Source: Neoroseomonas soli
GTDB lineage: Bacteria; Pseudomonadota; Alphaproteobacteria; Acetobacterales; Acetobacteraceae
Direction of reading: 5' to 3'
Assembly (NCBI RefSeq): GCF_018129065.1
Contig: NZ_JAAEDM010000003.1
Span: 1 to 64,000, forward strand
Length of the DNA: 64,000 nt
The notes beneath the pieces were generated by a model, which was not told where the DNA came from, ran no database searches, and was given only the letters and a program-made list of their open reading frames with translations. This document shows, piece by piece, positions 27,747 to 36,634 of this stretch (positions within the stretch are counted from its first letter, which is position 1; every line of letters begins with the position of its first letter). The translations under genes and the position numbers were made by a program.

Positions 27747-28277
27747 TCAGCCCTCCTGCCGCGTCGCCCAGGCGATCGACGCAAGGGGCACGGCATGCGC
27801 CAGCACCAGCTCCGCGATGGCCTCCACGTCGTCGAGCCCGGCCCGCGGCAGGTCGTAGGGCGGCGGCACGTCGGAGGCGACGGCGACGATGCCCGGCATG
27901 TCCGGCCGCATCCACGGCTTCTCGTTGGCCGCGCGGTGGATCTCGATCTTCGGGTGGGCGTCGCGCTTGAAGCCCTCGACGATGATGAGGTCCACCGGGT
28001 CCATCCGCGCGACCAGTTCCGGCAGGCTCGGCTCCCGCGCGGTGCGGAGTTCCGTCATCAGCGCCCAGCGCGCGCCGGAAGCGACCATCACCTGCCGCGC
28101 GCCGGCCTTGCGGTGCTCGTAGGAATCCTTGCCCGGCACGTCCACGTCGAAGCGATGATGCGCGTGCTTGAGCGTGGAGACGGAAACGCCCCGCCCGATC
28201 AGGCAGGGCAGCAGCTTGACCATCAGCGTGGTCTTGCCGGCCCCGCTCCAGCCCGCGAGGCCGATGATGCGCGTCAC
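27747..28277 (-). CDS. mobB: Molybdopterin-guanine dinucleotide biosynthesis adaptor MobB
   Basis: The 176-residue P-loop protein has GLAGWSGAGKTTLMVKL (Walker A, about 6-22), STLKHAHHRFDVD and the Walker B-like DLIIVEGFKRDAHPKIEI. MobB binds GTP and helps MobA make MGD, though it is dispensable in E. coli. It lies 79 bp downstream of the FDH gamma subunit and abuts moeA, placing cofactor assembly with its user enzyme. Confidence 0.95.
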   Translation of the reverse strand: MTRIIGLAGWSGAGKTTLMVKLLPCLIGRGVSVSTLKHAHHRFDVDVPGKDSYEHRKAGARQVMVASGARWALMTELRTAREPSLPELVARMDPVDLIIVEGFKRDAHPKIEIHRAANEKPWMRPDMPGIVAVASDVPPPYDLPRAGLDDVEAIAELVLAHAVPLASIAWATRQEG

Positions 28278-28356
28278 GTGTGCGATCCCCTCAAAAGCGA
28301 CGGGCGCACGGCCTTCGCCATGCGCCCGCGTGTCATGGCAGCGATGGGCGGCGCGG

Positions 28357-29352
28357 TCAGTCCGCGCCGGCCGGCCTCGCGGCGGGGGGCGGAGTCGCGG
28401 TGCGGCCCTTCGCCAGTTCCTGCTCGACCCACAGGTTGTGGTGCTGCTTCGCCCAGTTGAGATCCACCTGGCCGGTGCTCATGGCATCGATCGCACCCTC
28501 CATGCCCACCGTGCCGATGTAGATGTGGGCCAGCATCACGGCGATCATCAGCGCTGCGATGATGCTGTGGATCATGTGGCTGAGCTGCATGCCGGCGATG
28601 TCGGTGAAGAAGAAGGGGAAGACCAGCATGTAGCCGGTGACGGCCACCGCCGCGCCGCCGAGCACGGTGATCCAGAAGATCCCCTTCTGCCCCGCGTTGA
28701 ACCGCCCGCTGTCCGGATGCGCGTTGCCGATGAGGCCGCCGCCCGCCTTCACCCAGCGGATGTCGGTCCCGTTCGGGATGTTGTCCTTGATCCAGACCAG
28801 CAGCATCAGCACGAGGCCGAGGGTGAACGGGAAGGCCAGGAAGTTGTGGGCGTACTTGCCCCATTGGCTGACCGCGGTGAACGCCTCCGGCCCTACCACC
28901 GGCAGCAGCACGTGCCGTCCGAAGGTGAGGTTCAGCCCCGACAGCGCGAGGATGATGAAGCAGGACGCCACCATCCAGTGGTTCGCGCGCTCAAACCCAT
29001 TGAAGCGCTGGATGGTGCGGCCGGACGGGCCGCCCTCGATCGGGATGCGCCCCTTGGCGAGGCGGAACACGACCAGGATGGCCAGCATGCCCAGCACCGC
29101 GATGCCGCCCACCCAGGCGAGCGTCACGTTGTGGAACTCACGCCATTCGCGGCCCTGGGGCTGGATCAGGTTGGCCGCGCGCTGGTCCGGGATGGTGATG
29201 CGGCCATGCACGGTCTCGCCGCGCAGGAGAGCCTGGATCGCCATCTCGTCGGCCAGCGACGGCGCCTGCTGCGCCGTCCCCTGCGCGAGGGCCGGCAGCC
29301 CCGCCGCGCCGATGAACAGCGCGGCGAGCAGGGCGAGGATGCGGATCTTCAT
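28357..29352 (-). CDS. Formate dehydrogenase gamma subunit, cytochrome b556
   Basis: The 331-residue protein starts at ATG 29352 after a GGGAGG site. A signal-like segment (1-23, ending ALA) is followed by a periplasmic stretch and about five membrane helices. Histidines suited to heme b ligation occur in FERANHWMVAS, WGKYAHNFLAF, SHMIHSIIAA and MLAHIYIG. It anchors the periplasmic catalytic dimer and passes electrons to the quinone pool, as in the FdoI/FdnI family. Its periplasmic N-terminal extension is longer than the E. coli subunit, as is usual in this FDH type. Confidence 0.94.
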   Translation of the reverse strand: MKIRILALLAALFIGAAGLPALAQGTAQQAPSLADEMAIQALLRGETVHGRITIPDQRAANLIQPQGREWREFHNVTLAWVGGIAVLGMLAILVVFRLAKGRIPIEGGPSGRTIQRFNGFERANHWMVASCFIILALSGLNLTFGRHVLLPVVGPEAFTAVSQWGKYAHNFLAFPFTLGLVLMLLVWIKDNIPNGTDIRWVKAGGGLIGNAHPDSGRFNAGQKGIFWITVLGGAAVAVTGYMLVFPFFFTDIAGMQLSHMIHSIIAALMIAVMLAHIYIGTVGMEGAIDAMSTGQVDLNWAKQHHNLWVEQELAKGRTATPPPAARPAGAD

Positions 29353-29366
29353 CTTGCTGCCCTCCC

Positions 29367-29963
29367 TCAGATCGCGACCGTTTCGCGGTACGCCGTGCGC
29401 CAGCCCCAGGCGCCCGACCCGTAGCCGCGCTTCTGCACGCGCTCGCGGTAGATCTGGGCAATGATCTCCCCGTCGCCGGCGAGCAGCGCCTTGGTCGAGC
29501 ACATCTCCGCGCAGAGCGGCAGCTTGCCCTCCGCGATGCGGTTGGCGCCGTACTGGATGTACTCGGCTTCCGTGTTGTCGGCCTGCGGGCCGCCGGCGCA
29601 ATAGGTGCACTTGTCCATCTTGCCGCGGCTGCCGAAGTTGCCGACGCGCGGATATTGCGGCGCGCCGAAGGGGCAGGCGTAGAAGCAGTAGCCGCAGCCG
29701 ATGCACAGGTCCTTGTCGTGCAGCACGATCGCATCCGCGGTCGTGTAGAAGCACGACACCGGGCAGACCGCCGCGCAGGGCGCGTCGGTGCAGTGCATGC
29801 AGGCCATCGAGATCGAGCGTTCCCCCGGCTTGCCGTCATTGATGGTGACGACGCGCCGGCGGTTGATGCCCCAGGGCACCTCGTTCTCGTTCTTGCATGC
29901 GGTGACGCAGGCGTTGCACTCGATGCAGCGCTCGGCGTCGAGAAGGAACTTCATGCGGGCCAT
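29367..29963 (-). CDS. Formate dehydrogenase beta subunit, four [4Fe-4S] clusters
   Basis: The 198-residue ferredoxin-like protein has four cysteine sets: CIECNACVTAC (Cys13, 16, 19, 23), CMHCTDAPCAAVC, CIGCGYCFYAC, and the split set CTYC with LCAEMC. These carry electrons from the alpha subunit to cytochrome b. There is no C-terminal membrane anchor, unlike E. coli FdnH, so docking to the gamma subunit must be through protein contacts. It lacks a signal and is presumably carried through Tat with the alpha subunit. Gaps to its neighbours are 14-15 bp. Confidence 0.95.
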   Translation of the reverse strand: MARMKFLLDAERCIECNACVTACKNENEVPWGINRRRVVTINDGKPGERSISMACMHCTDAPCAAVCPVSCFYTTADAIVLHDKDLCIGCGYCFYACPFGAPQYPRVGNFGSRGKMDKCTYCAGGPQADNTEAEYIQYGANRIAEGKLPLCAEMCSTKALLAGDGEIIAQIYRERVQKRGYGSGAWGWRTAYRETVAI

Positions 29964-29978
29964 CTTCGTGGTCCTCCC

Positions 29979-32900
29979 TTACGCCGCGCGGATCTGGCAG
30001 AGCGTGACCTTCGTCTCCTGCATGAAGGTCACCGGGTCGTAGCCGTAGGTCGTCACGGTGTTCACGCTTTCGCCAAGGACGTAGGGGTCCGACCCCTGCG
30101 GGTAGCGGCTGCGCTGGTCCTCCTGCATGAACCATCCGGCGAAGTGGAAGGGCATCCAGGCGACGCCCGGGCCCACGCGCTCGGTCACCAGCGCCTTGAC
30201 GCGCACCTGCTTGTCGCGCGGCATCTCCGGCCCCTGCACGAGCACCCAGGCGCCGTCGCGGATGTTCCGCGCCGCGGCGTCGCGCGGGTTGATCTCGACG
30301 AACATGTCCTGCTGCAGTTCGGCAAGCCACTTGTTGGAGCGCGTCTCCTCGCCGCCGCCCTCGTACTCCACCAGCCGGCCGGAGGAGAGGATGATCGGGA
30401 AGTTCGGCGCCACCTGCGGCATGCGGTTCTGCAGGGACTGGCCGAGATGCGGCAGGCGGAAGGCCCGCCGGTCCGGCAGCGTCGGGTATTGCGCGATCAG
30501 GTCGGTGCGCGGCGTGTAGATCGGCTCGCGGTGCACCGGCACGGGGTCGGGCAGGTTCCAGGCATTGGCGCGGGCCTTGGCGTTGCCGTAGGGCACGCAG
30601 CCATGCTCCATGGCGACGCGGATGATGCCGGCGGACAGGTCGGTGGCCCAGGATGCCGTGCCGCCCTGCCGCGCGATCTGCGCCTTCTCCGCTTCGGTCA
30701 GCTGGTCGTACCAGCCGAGGCGCTGCAGGACGGCCGTGGTGAATTCGGGATAGCCGTCCGTCAGTTCCGAGCCCTTGGAATAGGACCCCTCGGCGAGCAG
30801 CGAGACGCCGTTGCGCTCCACGCCGAAGCGCGCGCGGAAGGTGCCGCCGCCTTCCTTCACGTGCAGGTTGGTGTTGTAGAGGATATGCGTGCCGGGATGC
30901 TTCATCTCCGGCGTGCCCCAGCAGGGCCAGGGCAGGCCGTAGAATTCGCCGGCGACCGGCGTGCCTTCCTTGCCGCGCAGGGTCACCAGGTCGAAATGCT
31001 CCTGGTTCGCCATGTGCAGCTTCAGCCGCTCCGGCGACTGGCCGGAATAGCCGGTGCTGAGCGCGCCGCGGTTCATCTCCTTCAGGATGCTTTCCGAGGT
31101 CGGGCCTTCAGGCCCGATCTCGTAGGTCTTGAAGCATTCCGCCTGGAGGCGGAAGGCCATGTTGCGCCGTTCCGCCGCGCGGTCGAGCGCGCCGGCGAAG
31201 CGATACATCGCCTCGTAGTCGTTCTTCGATTCGAAGATCGGCTTGACGATCTGCTCGCCCCACTGGAGCGAACGGTTCGACGCCGTCCTGCTGCCCGTGC
31301 ATTCGAGCTGGGTGCAGATCGGCAGGAGATAGGTGTTGTCCTGCCGGTTCGCGAGCACGGCGAAGGTGGTCGGCACCGGGTCGGCCACCACCAGCAGGTC
31401 GAGCTTCTCGAGCCCGCGGGCCACTTCCGGCATGCGGGTGACGGTGTTGCCGCCATGGCCGAACACCACCATGCCCTTCAGGTTGTCGCGCTGCTGCACC
31501 TGGTCCTTCGGCAGCAGCACGGCATCGAAGTAGCGCGTCGACGGGATGCCCGGCGTCTCGGCCATCTGCGGGCTGTCGAAGCGCGCCATCATGCTTTCGT
31601 AGGAGACTTCCCACACGCGCGACCAGTGCCGCCAGGCATTCGCGTCGAGGCCGTAGTAGTGCGGCAGGGTCACGACATCGAGCCCGACATCGGTGGCGCC
31701 CTGCACGTTGCAGTGGCCGCGGAAGATGTTGGCGCCGTTGCCGTTGCCGCCGACATTGCCGGTCGCCAGCAGCAGCGTGCAGAAGGCGCGCACGTTGGCG
31801 GTGCCTACCGAGTGCTGGGTCGCGCCCATGCACCAGATGAGCGTCGCCGGCTTCTCCTTCGCGAAGGTCTCCGCGACCTTGCGCAGCTGCGCCTCCGGCA
31901 CGCCGGTGACCCGCTCGACCTCCTGCGGGTTCCACTTCGCGACCTCGGTGCGGACGTCGTCCATGCCGTAGACGCGCTGGCGGATGAAGTCCTTGTCCTC
32001 CCAGCCGTTCTGGAAGATGTGCCAGAGCATGCCCCAGATCACGGGGATGTCGGTGCCCGGCCGGATGCGCACGTATTCGGTCGCGTGCGCCGCCGTGCGC
32101 GTGAAGCGCGGGTCGATGACGATCATGTTGGCGCGGTTCATCTCCTTGCCCGACAGCAGGTGCTGGAGCGAGACCGGATGCGCCTCGGCGGGGTTGCCGC
32201 CCATGATGATCATCGTCTTGGAAGTGCGGATGTCGTTGTAGCTGTTCGTCATCGCGCCGTAGCCCCAGGTGTTGGCTACGCCGGCGACGGTCGTCGAATG
32301 GCAGATGCGCGCCTGGTGGTCGACGTTGTTCGTCCCCCAGAAGGCGGCGAACTTCCGCATCAGGTAGGCGCCCTCGTTCGACTGCTTGGCGCTGCCGAGC
32401 CAGAAGACCGCATCCGGCCCGCTCGCCTGGCGGATCGCCATCAGCTTGTCGGCGATCTCATTCAGCGCGGTGTCCCAGTCGATCCGCTGCCACTGCCCGT
32501 TGACCTTCTTCATCGGGTACTTGAGGCGCCGGTCGCCGTGCACCAGCTCGCGGATCGCGGCACCCTTCGCGCAATGCGTGCCGCGGTTGATCGGGCTGTC
32601 CCAGGACGGCTCCTGGCCGACCCAGACACCGTTCTGCACCTCGGCCGTCACCGTGCAGCCGACGGAGCAATGCGTGCAGATGTTCTTGATGCGCGTGATC
32701 GGCTGGGCGAAATTGGTTGGCCCGGCCGCCGCCGGCCGCACCGTGGTCAGCGGAATGGCGCCGAGCGCGGACAGCCCGACGCCGGTCAGCCCGGCCTGCT
32801 TCAGGAAGGCGCGGCGGTCGAGCCCGCCCGCGGACAGCCCGGCATAGGCCGCGGCGAGACGCTGCTTTCCGGCGCGAGCCTCGGAACGCTTGATCAGCAT
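29979..32900 (-). CDS. Formate dehydrogenase alpha subunit (Mo/W-bis-MGD), Tat-exported, Cys-type
   Basis: This is the 973-residue catalytic subunit. The twin-arginine signal DRRAFLKQAGLTG has Arg29-Arg30 and a hydrophobic run to about 50. The N-terminal [4Fe-4S] ligands are Cys75, Cys78, Cys82 and Cys110 (CTHCSVGC ... THCAKG). The metal-binding position is cysteine, Cys200, followed by catalytic His201 (ARICHSTTVAG), where E. coli FdnG has selenocysteine. The C-terminal molybdopterin-dinucleotide domain (about 820-973) is complete. It oxidises formate to CO2 in the periplasm, feeding quinone through the beta and gamma subunits. Confidence 0.97.
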   Translation of the reverse strand: MLIKRSEARAGKQRLAAAYAGLSAGGLDRRAFLKQAGLTGVGLSALGAIPLTTVRPAAAGPTNFAQPITRIKNICTHCSVGCTVTAEVQNGVWVGQEPSWDSPINRGTHCAKGAAIRELVHGDRRLKYPMKKVNGQWQRIDWDTALNEIADKLMAIRQASGPDAVFWLGSAKQSNEGAYLMRKFAAFWGTNNVDHQARICHSTTVAGVANTWGYGAMTNSYNDIRTSKTMIIMGGNPAEAHPVSLQHLLSGKEMNRANMIVIDPRFTRTAAHATEYVRIRPGTDIPVIWGMLWHIFQNGWEDKDFIRQRVYGMDDVRTEVAKWNPQEVERVTGVPEAQLRKVAETFAKEKPATLIWCMGATQHSVGTANVRAFCTLLLATGNVGGNGNGANIFRGHCNVQGATDVGLDVVTLPHYYGLDANAWRHWSRVWEVSYESMMARFDSPQMAETPGIPSTRYFDAVLLPKDQVQQRDNLKGMVVFGHGGNTVTRMPEVARGLEKLDLLVVADPVPTTFAVLANRQDNTYLLPICTQLECTGSRTASNRSLQWGEQIVKPIFESKNDYEAMYRFAGALDRAAERRNMAFRLQAECFKTYEIGPEGPTSESILKEMNRGALSTGYSGQSPERLKLHMANQEHFDLVTLRGKEGTPVAGEFYGLPWPCWGTPEMKHPGTHILYNTNLHVKEGGGTFRARFGVERNGVSLLAEGSYSKGSELTDGYPEFTTAVLQRLGWYDQLTEAEKAQIARQGGTASWATDLSAGIIRVAMEHGCVPYGNAKARANAWNLPDPVPVHREPIYTPRTDLIAQYPTLPDRRAFRLPHLGQSLQNRMPQVAPNFPIILSSGRLVEYEGGGEETRSNKWLAELQQDMFVEINPRDAAARNIRDGAWVLVQGPEMPRDKQVRVKALVTERVGPGVAWMPFHFAGWFMQEDQRSRYPQGSDPYVLGESVNTVTTYGYDPVTFMQETKVTLCQIRAA

Positions 32901-32924
32901 GGGGTTTCGCTCCCTCTTCTCGGC

Positions 32925-33161
32925 TCAGCCGCCGTAGCGGTTGGTGCGGTAATAGGCCTGGATGTGGGCGCTGTTCGGCTGGTAGCGCGCCTTGAGGCGG
33001 TCGGCCTCACTCTCCTTGCGCGCGGTGCCGGCGGGCACGGCGTCGGCCCGCTGGGGGCCGGCGGCTTCCGCGACACCCGCGGCGGCGGCGCCGCCCGCGG
33101 CCAAGCCCAGCGCCTTCAGGAACCCACGACGTTCGGCCACTTCCTTGTCTCTCGTGCTCAT
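32925..33161 (-). CDS. Small Tat-signal protein of formate dehydrogenase loci
   Basis: The 78-residue ORF starts at ATG 33161. It has a clear Tat signal, ERRGFLKALGLAAGGAAAAG (10-29), and a short polar remainder ending AHIQAYYRTNRYGG. This matches the 'formate dehydrogenase region TAT target' family, which is nearly always encoded just before the alpha subunit. The role is unproven; suggestions include escorting or occupying the Tat machinery for the FDH complex. Gaps are 24 bp to fdhA and 25 bp to torD. Confidence 0.9.
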   Translation of the reverse strand: MSTRDKEVAERRGFLKALGLAAGGAAAAGVAEAAGPQRADAVPAGTARKESEADRLKARYQPNSAHIQAYYRTNRYGG

Positions 33162-33186
33162 CTCGCGGCTCTCCCCGGTCCAGTTC

Positions 33187-33789
33187 CTAAGCCGGCAGCC
33201 CAAGGGCCGCCTGCTCGATCTCCACTGCCACGCGCCCGAGCTGCCCGACGGCGCGGTAGAACCGCCCCGCCTCGGCCTTCTCGAGATCGGCGAAGAACCT
33301 GCCGGCCCAGGGCCGCAGGTGCTTCCCGAAGAACGCCTCGGCTTCCGCCGCGCCGCCCTCGAAGCTGCCCGAGAGCAGCCCGGCATAGACTTCGCACTCC
33401 GAGCCGACGTGGTCTTCCGGCTCGGAAACGCCAGCGGCGCGCTCGAGCCCGAGCCGGACGAGGTCGCCGCGCAGCTCGGCCAGCGGCCGCTCATGCAGGA
33501 ATCCGGTCAGGTAGTAGGAGGCGAAGGGCAGCAGCTCGCCGCGCCCGAGGCCGATGAAAAGGTCATGGAACTCGCGCTCGACGGTCACGGGGTCGGTGGC
33601 GGCGGCGGCCTCGGCCAGCGCGCCATAGGTTTCGCCGAGCGGGGTGCGGTCCCCGCGCAGGCCTTGCAGGGCGGCGAGCAGTCCCGCATCCGGAGCGGCC
33701 ACCAGGAGTCGCCCGAGGAGCGCGAAGAGCCTCGCCCGCTCGGTCGTCAGCGCGTCCCGCGCTATGTCGGCGGTGGCCTCCGTGGACAT
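33187..33789 (-). CDS. TorD/DmsD-family molybdoenzyme chaperone
   Basis: The start is the ATG at 33789 (MSTEATADIARDAL), giving 200 residues; the frame is open a further 25 codons upstream, but that part crosses the promoter. It is all-helical, with the family's EREFHDLFIGLGRGELLPFASYYLTGF stretch (near 75-101) and a later VGSECEVYAGLL motif in place of the usual E/D-x-x-x-x-E chaperone signature. It should bind the FDH alpha-subunit Tat signal until bis-MGD is inserted. It is first in the unit torD-tat-fdhA-fdhB-fdhC-mobB-moeA. Confidence 0.88.
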   Translation of the reverse strand: MSTEATADIARDALTTERARLFALLGRLLVAAPDAGLLAALQGLRGDRTPLGETYGALAEAAAATDPVTVEREFHDLFIGLGRGELLPFASYYLTGFLHERPLAELRGDLVRLGLERAAGVSEPEDHVGSECEVYAGLLSGSFEGGAAEAEAFFGKHLRPWAGRFFADLEKAEAGRFYRAVGQLGRVAVEIEQAALGLPA

Positions 33790-33825
33790 GCCGTGACTGG
33801 CCTCCCTCTCCCCCGATTTCCGACT

Positions 33826-33855
33826 ATTATACTCCGAAAATCCGAAACGGGACAA
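33826..33855 (-). promoter_or_regulatory. Sigma-70-type promoter of the formate dehydrogenase operon
   Basis: Read on the minus strand, TTGTCC (33855-33850), an 18-bp spacer and a perfect TATAAT (33831-33826) lie 36 bp upstream of the torD ATG. The spacer holds a direct repeat of TTTCGGA (CGTTTCGGATTTTCGG), a possible activator site. This is the only near-consensus -10 seen next to the formate island. It separates the accessory DUF block (ending at 33935) from torD and the structural genes. Confidence 0.65.
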
Positions 33856-33934
33856 TTCCTGCAAGTCGTCGTCCTTTTCGTGGCTAAGGGGCGCAAGTCC
33901 CGGGTGGCGCGCATGGCTGTCGTGGGAGCGTCCC

Positions 33935-34543
33935 TCAACAGGGAAGGGCCGAGCCGTGCCGCCGCGGCGCCAATGGGGCCTCGGCCGTCACGGCCGCGCC
34001 ACTGCCGGTTTCCTCCGCGACGACCGGCGCCGCGGGCTCGGGCTCGGGCTCGGGCTCGGGTGCCGACGGGGCGGCGGCGACGTCCTCCTCCACCGCGGCG
34101 GCCCTTGCCGCGGCCTCGCGCGCTGCCTCGGCCGCTTCCTCGTCGCGTTCGAGGCCGATGGCCTGGGCCAGCAACTGCTTCACGTCGCCGCCGAGTTCGA
34201 GTGAGAAGCCCGGCACGCCGTCCGGGGCGTTGTAATCCCACGCGTAGTCGGCAGGGCCGACGAAGTCGCGGATCGCGGGGTCGAGCGCCCAGGCCTTCCG
34301 CAGCGCCGCCCGCTTCAGCGCCTCCGGCACTTCCTTGCGGAGGAAGGCGGCGAAGTCGCTCTCGATCGTCAGCGAGTCGACCGGGGGCAGGCTGGCGGGA
34401 TCGAAGGCGGGTTCCTCCGGCGCGGCGGGTGCTGGCGCGGGCGCTTCGGACAGGGGAACGACAGCCGGCTCCGGCGCCGGCTGCCCTGCCTCGGCCGCAC
34501 GCTTGCGGCGCGACCAGCGTGAGAGGAAGCCCTCGTCGCTCAT
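33935..34543 (-). CDS. DUF3306 protein of formate dehydrogenase loci
   Basis: The 202-residue protein begins with the DUF3306 hallmark FLSRWSRRKRAA (6-17). A Pro/Ala-rich linker and a conserved core follow, including PVDSLTIESDFAAFLRKEVPEALKRAALRKAW and DYAWDYNAPDG. A Glu/Ala coiled coil and an acidic EPEPEPEP run end it. The family co-occurs with periplasmic FDH genes, but the biochemical role is unknown. Its start overlaps the DUF3305 stop by ATGA. Confidence 0.85.
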   Translation of the reverse strand: MSDEGFLSRWSRRKRAAEAGQPAPEPAVVPLSEAPAPAPAAPEEPAFDPASLPPVDSLTIESDFAAFLRKEVPEALKRAALRKAWALDPAIRDFVGPADYAWDYNAPDGVPGFSLELGGDVKQLLAQAIGLERDEEAAEAAREAAARAAAVEEDVAAAPSAPEPEPEPEPAAPVVAEETGSGAAVTAEAPLAPRRHGSALPC

Positions 34544-35052
34544 GTTTCCTCCACCCGCGTGCGGCGGCCGAGTCCCTGGGTGTCCGCGCGGTCGCGCTTG
34601 CGCTTGTGGAATTCGCGCACCTTGTGGTGCTCGGCGACGAAGCGTTCGAGCAACAGGCGCAGGCTGGGCGGCATCGGCAGCGCCTCGAGCAGGTCGGAGC
34701 CGGAATCCGCGTAGAGTTCCGCCTCCCCCGCATCGACCGTCGCGGTGTGCAGGGCGAAGCCGGGCGCCGCCTCGACCGGGCGCAGGACCACCCAGATGCG
34801 TGGCGGATCCTGCTGCAGGTTGTGGATGTAGTTGTCGGTGTCGGTCGGGTAGATCGCGACCTCGGCATTGCCGGCGAAGAACAGCGTGCGGCCGCCGTCC
34901 TCGCGCAGCACGCTCCAGGGCGGGACCGGCGGCGCGTCCTCCAGCACCTCGCGCGCCGCCCAGACGTGCTCGGCCCAGGGCGTGACGCCGGGGCGGCGTT
35001 CCACGACCACGCCGACGGGGATGCGGATCGTGCCGGGAACCTCGAGCGTCAT
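34540..35052 (-). CDS. DUF3305 protein of formate dehydrogenase loci
   Basis: The 170-residue protein starts at ATG 35052, overlapping the upstream stop. It has IPVGVVVERRPGVTPWAEHVWAAREVL (about 11-37) and the core YPTDTDNYIHNLQQDPPRIWVVLRP, both characteristic of DUF3305. It ends in a basic helix (HHKVREFHKRKRDRADTQG). No enzymatic motif is seen. It is always paired with DUF3306 and FDH genes in related genomes, so a maturation or assembly role is likely but unproven. Confidence 0.85.
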   Translation of the reverse strand: MTLEVPGTIRIPVGVVVERRPGVTPWAEHVWAAREVLEDAPPVPPWSVLREDGGRTLFFAGNAEVAIYPTDTDNYIHNLQQDPPRIWVVLRPVEAAPGFALHTATVDAGEAELYADSGSDLLEALPMPPSLRLLLERFVAEHHKVREFHKRKRDRADTQGLGRRTRVEET

Positions 35053-36089
35053 GCGGCTTCCTCCTTCGCCACCAGCGGCAGGCCGGAGACCAGGTTCTGC
35101 GGCTTCATCCGCACCCGGTTCGCCGCATCCATCGCCAGCGCGAGATAGACCGGCCGCCCCGCGACGCGCGGCAGCACGCGCGAGGCATCGCCGAATTCCA
35201 TCACGCCGAGCCAGAGGATGCGCGCCAGCCGTTCCTGCTTCACCTTCTTGCCCTGCCAGAGATCGTTGGCGATCGCCGTCGCCTCGGCGTCGAGGCCGAC
35301 ATGCCAGGTCCAGTTGGAATCCTCGATGACCGGCACGGGGCGGATCGCGACCTCCTCCGCGAAGATGTGGCGGATGAAGCGTTCCAGCGCGCGCGCCAGG
35401 CCGCGCTGCCCGTCGCGGCCCTCGGCGATGTCGAGGGCGAAGTCGTGCGCGTCCGAACGCCCGGCATAGAGCGGGCCGTTCGCCTCGGTCAGCACGTCGA
35501 GTTCCACCTCGCGCGGCGGCGCGCCGGCCTCGGTCAGCAACTGCCCGATCGCGCCGAAGCCGCCGTCGCGGCCGCGCATCTCGACCACCTCCTCGTCGGC
35601 GAGCAGCAGCGCGCCCTGGTGGATGGCGGCGCGCTGCGGACGGTAGAGCAATTCCCCGGCGCGCAGCGCGAAGGGATCGCCCTCCCCTTCCAGCGCCGCC
35701 CGCGCGACGAGATGCGTGAGCATCTGCAGCAGGATCGGCGGGATGCCCGTGACCCCCTCGCGGTACAGCGCGAGCCACGCCGCTTCCAGCGAGGGCTGCG
35801 CCGCGACGCGATCACGAAAGCGCAGGAAATGCGTGAAGTTGTCCCGCGCATCGGCATCGGCCAGCGCCGCGATGCGCGTGGGTTCCACCGCCTGCCGCGG
35901 ATCCTCCATCAAGGCCGCGTGCAGCGTGCGCTCCGCGTCGCAGGCTTCCTCCGGCGGCACGAGTTCCGGCCGCGCAAGGAAGGCGCGCCACAAATCCGGC
36001 GTCGCGCCAAGCCGGCCATGTTCCATCTCGTCGCAGAGATGATGGCCGGAGGCGACCCAGAAATCGCCGGGGGAGAGCAGCCCGCTCAT
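35049..36089 (-). CDS. Conserved FDH-locus protein (DUF6352-like)
   Basis: The 346-residue protein starts at ATG 36089, inside a 4-bp overlap. The opening LSPGDFWVASGHHLCDEMEHGRL (4-26) and middle LADEEVVEMRGRDGGFGAIGQLL are recognisable from formate dehydrogenase neighbourhoods, where the family is named DUF6352; I assign that name from memory of gene context. A later segment, VIEDSNWTWHVGLDAEATAIANDLW, is well conserved. No signal peptide or cofactor motif is visible, so it is probably a cytosolic assembly factor. Function unknown. Confidence 0.65.
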   Translation of the reverse strand: MSGLLSPGDFWVASGHHLCDEMEHGRLGATPDLWRAFLARPELVPPEEACDAERTLHAALMEDPRQAVEPTRIAALADADARDNFTHFLRFRDRVAAQPSLEAAWLALYREGVTGIPPILLQMLTHLVARAALEGEGDPFALRAGELLYRPQRAAIHQGALLLADEEVVEMRGRDGGFGAIGQLLTEAGAPPREVELDVLTEANGPLYAGRSDAHDFALDIAEGRDGQRGLARALERFIRHIFAEEVAIRPVPVIEDSNWTWHVGLDAEATAIANDLWQGKKVKQERLARILWLGVMEFGDASRVLPRVAGRPVYLALAMDAANRVRMKPQNLVSGLPLVAKEEAA

Positions 36090-36634
36090 CGGTTCGTCCT
36101 TGCCATGCGCGCGAGGTCGGGACGGATCGGGTCCTCCTCCTCGCCTTCGACGCTGACGGTCGCGAAGACGGGCAGCGTCTCGAAGGCGCGGTGCTCGCGC
36201 GGACGTTCGTGCAGGGTGCGGAAGCGTTCGCGCTGCTCGCCACCCTCCGCGCTGCGCGCCAGCGCGACCAGTGTGCCAGGCGGGTGCTCGCAGAGGGATT
36301 CCGCGAAGGCGATCTCCTCCTCCGCAGCAGCGCGGGCGGTGGCCTCGTCCGGCGCGCCGAAGGCCGCGCGCAGATGCGCGGCGAGTGCCGCCACCGCGGC
36401 GGCGCGTTCCGCCGGGCCTGCCTCCGCCACCTCGACCAGCGTGGACCACCCGAAGGAGGACAGGCCGAGGAACCCCGCGCGGAAGGCCTGGCGACGCCTG
36501 CCCTCCATCCTTGCCGGGTCCTCGTCCCAGAAGCAGAAGCCGCCGGGCACGGCCCATTCGCCCGGTTCGGCCGCGCGCGGGAAGACCAGCGCGTCGGAAG
36601 GGTCGAGCCGCACCGTGCGCAGCAGCCGCGTCAT
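36086..36634 (-). CDS. Conserved FDH-locus protein (DUF6505-like)
   Basis: The 182-residue protein starts at ATG 36634. The N-terminus LLRTVRLDPSDALVFPRAAEPGEWAVPGGFCFWD (4-37) is typical of a small family coded beside DUF3305/3306 in formate dehydrogenase clusters (named DUF6505, to my recollection). A helical middle has FRAGFLGLSSFGWSTLVEV, and a charged tail follows. There are no catalytic motifs. The four-base overlaps on both sides show that it is made together with the ligase-like and DUF6352-like proteins. Confidence 0.65.
   Translation of the reverse strand: MTRLLRTVRLDPSDALVFPRAAEPGEWAVPGGFCFWDEDPARMEGRRRQAFRAGFLGLSSFGWSTLVEVAEAGPAERAAAVAALAAHLRAAFGAPDEATARAAAEEEIAFAESLCEHPPGTLVALARSAEGGEQRERFRTLHERPREHRAFETLPVFATVSVEGEEEDPIRPDLARMARTNR

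Noticed and set aside
31900-32310. Selenocysteine in the FDH alpha subunit
   Set aside because: The metal-binding position is a normal cysteine codon (Cys200); there is no in-frame TGA.
29655-33557. Very long plus-strand open frame (about 1300 codons) opposite the formate dehydrogenase genes
   Set aside because: It is antisense to well-matched FDH subunits, and its product is rich in His/Arg/Gly as expected for the shadow of GC-rich codons. Similar long shadows occur opposite lepA, pheT and the hyf genes.
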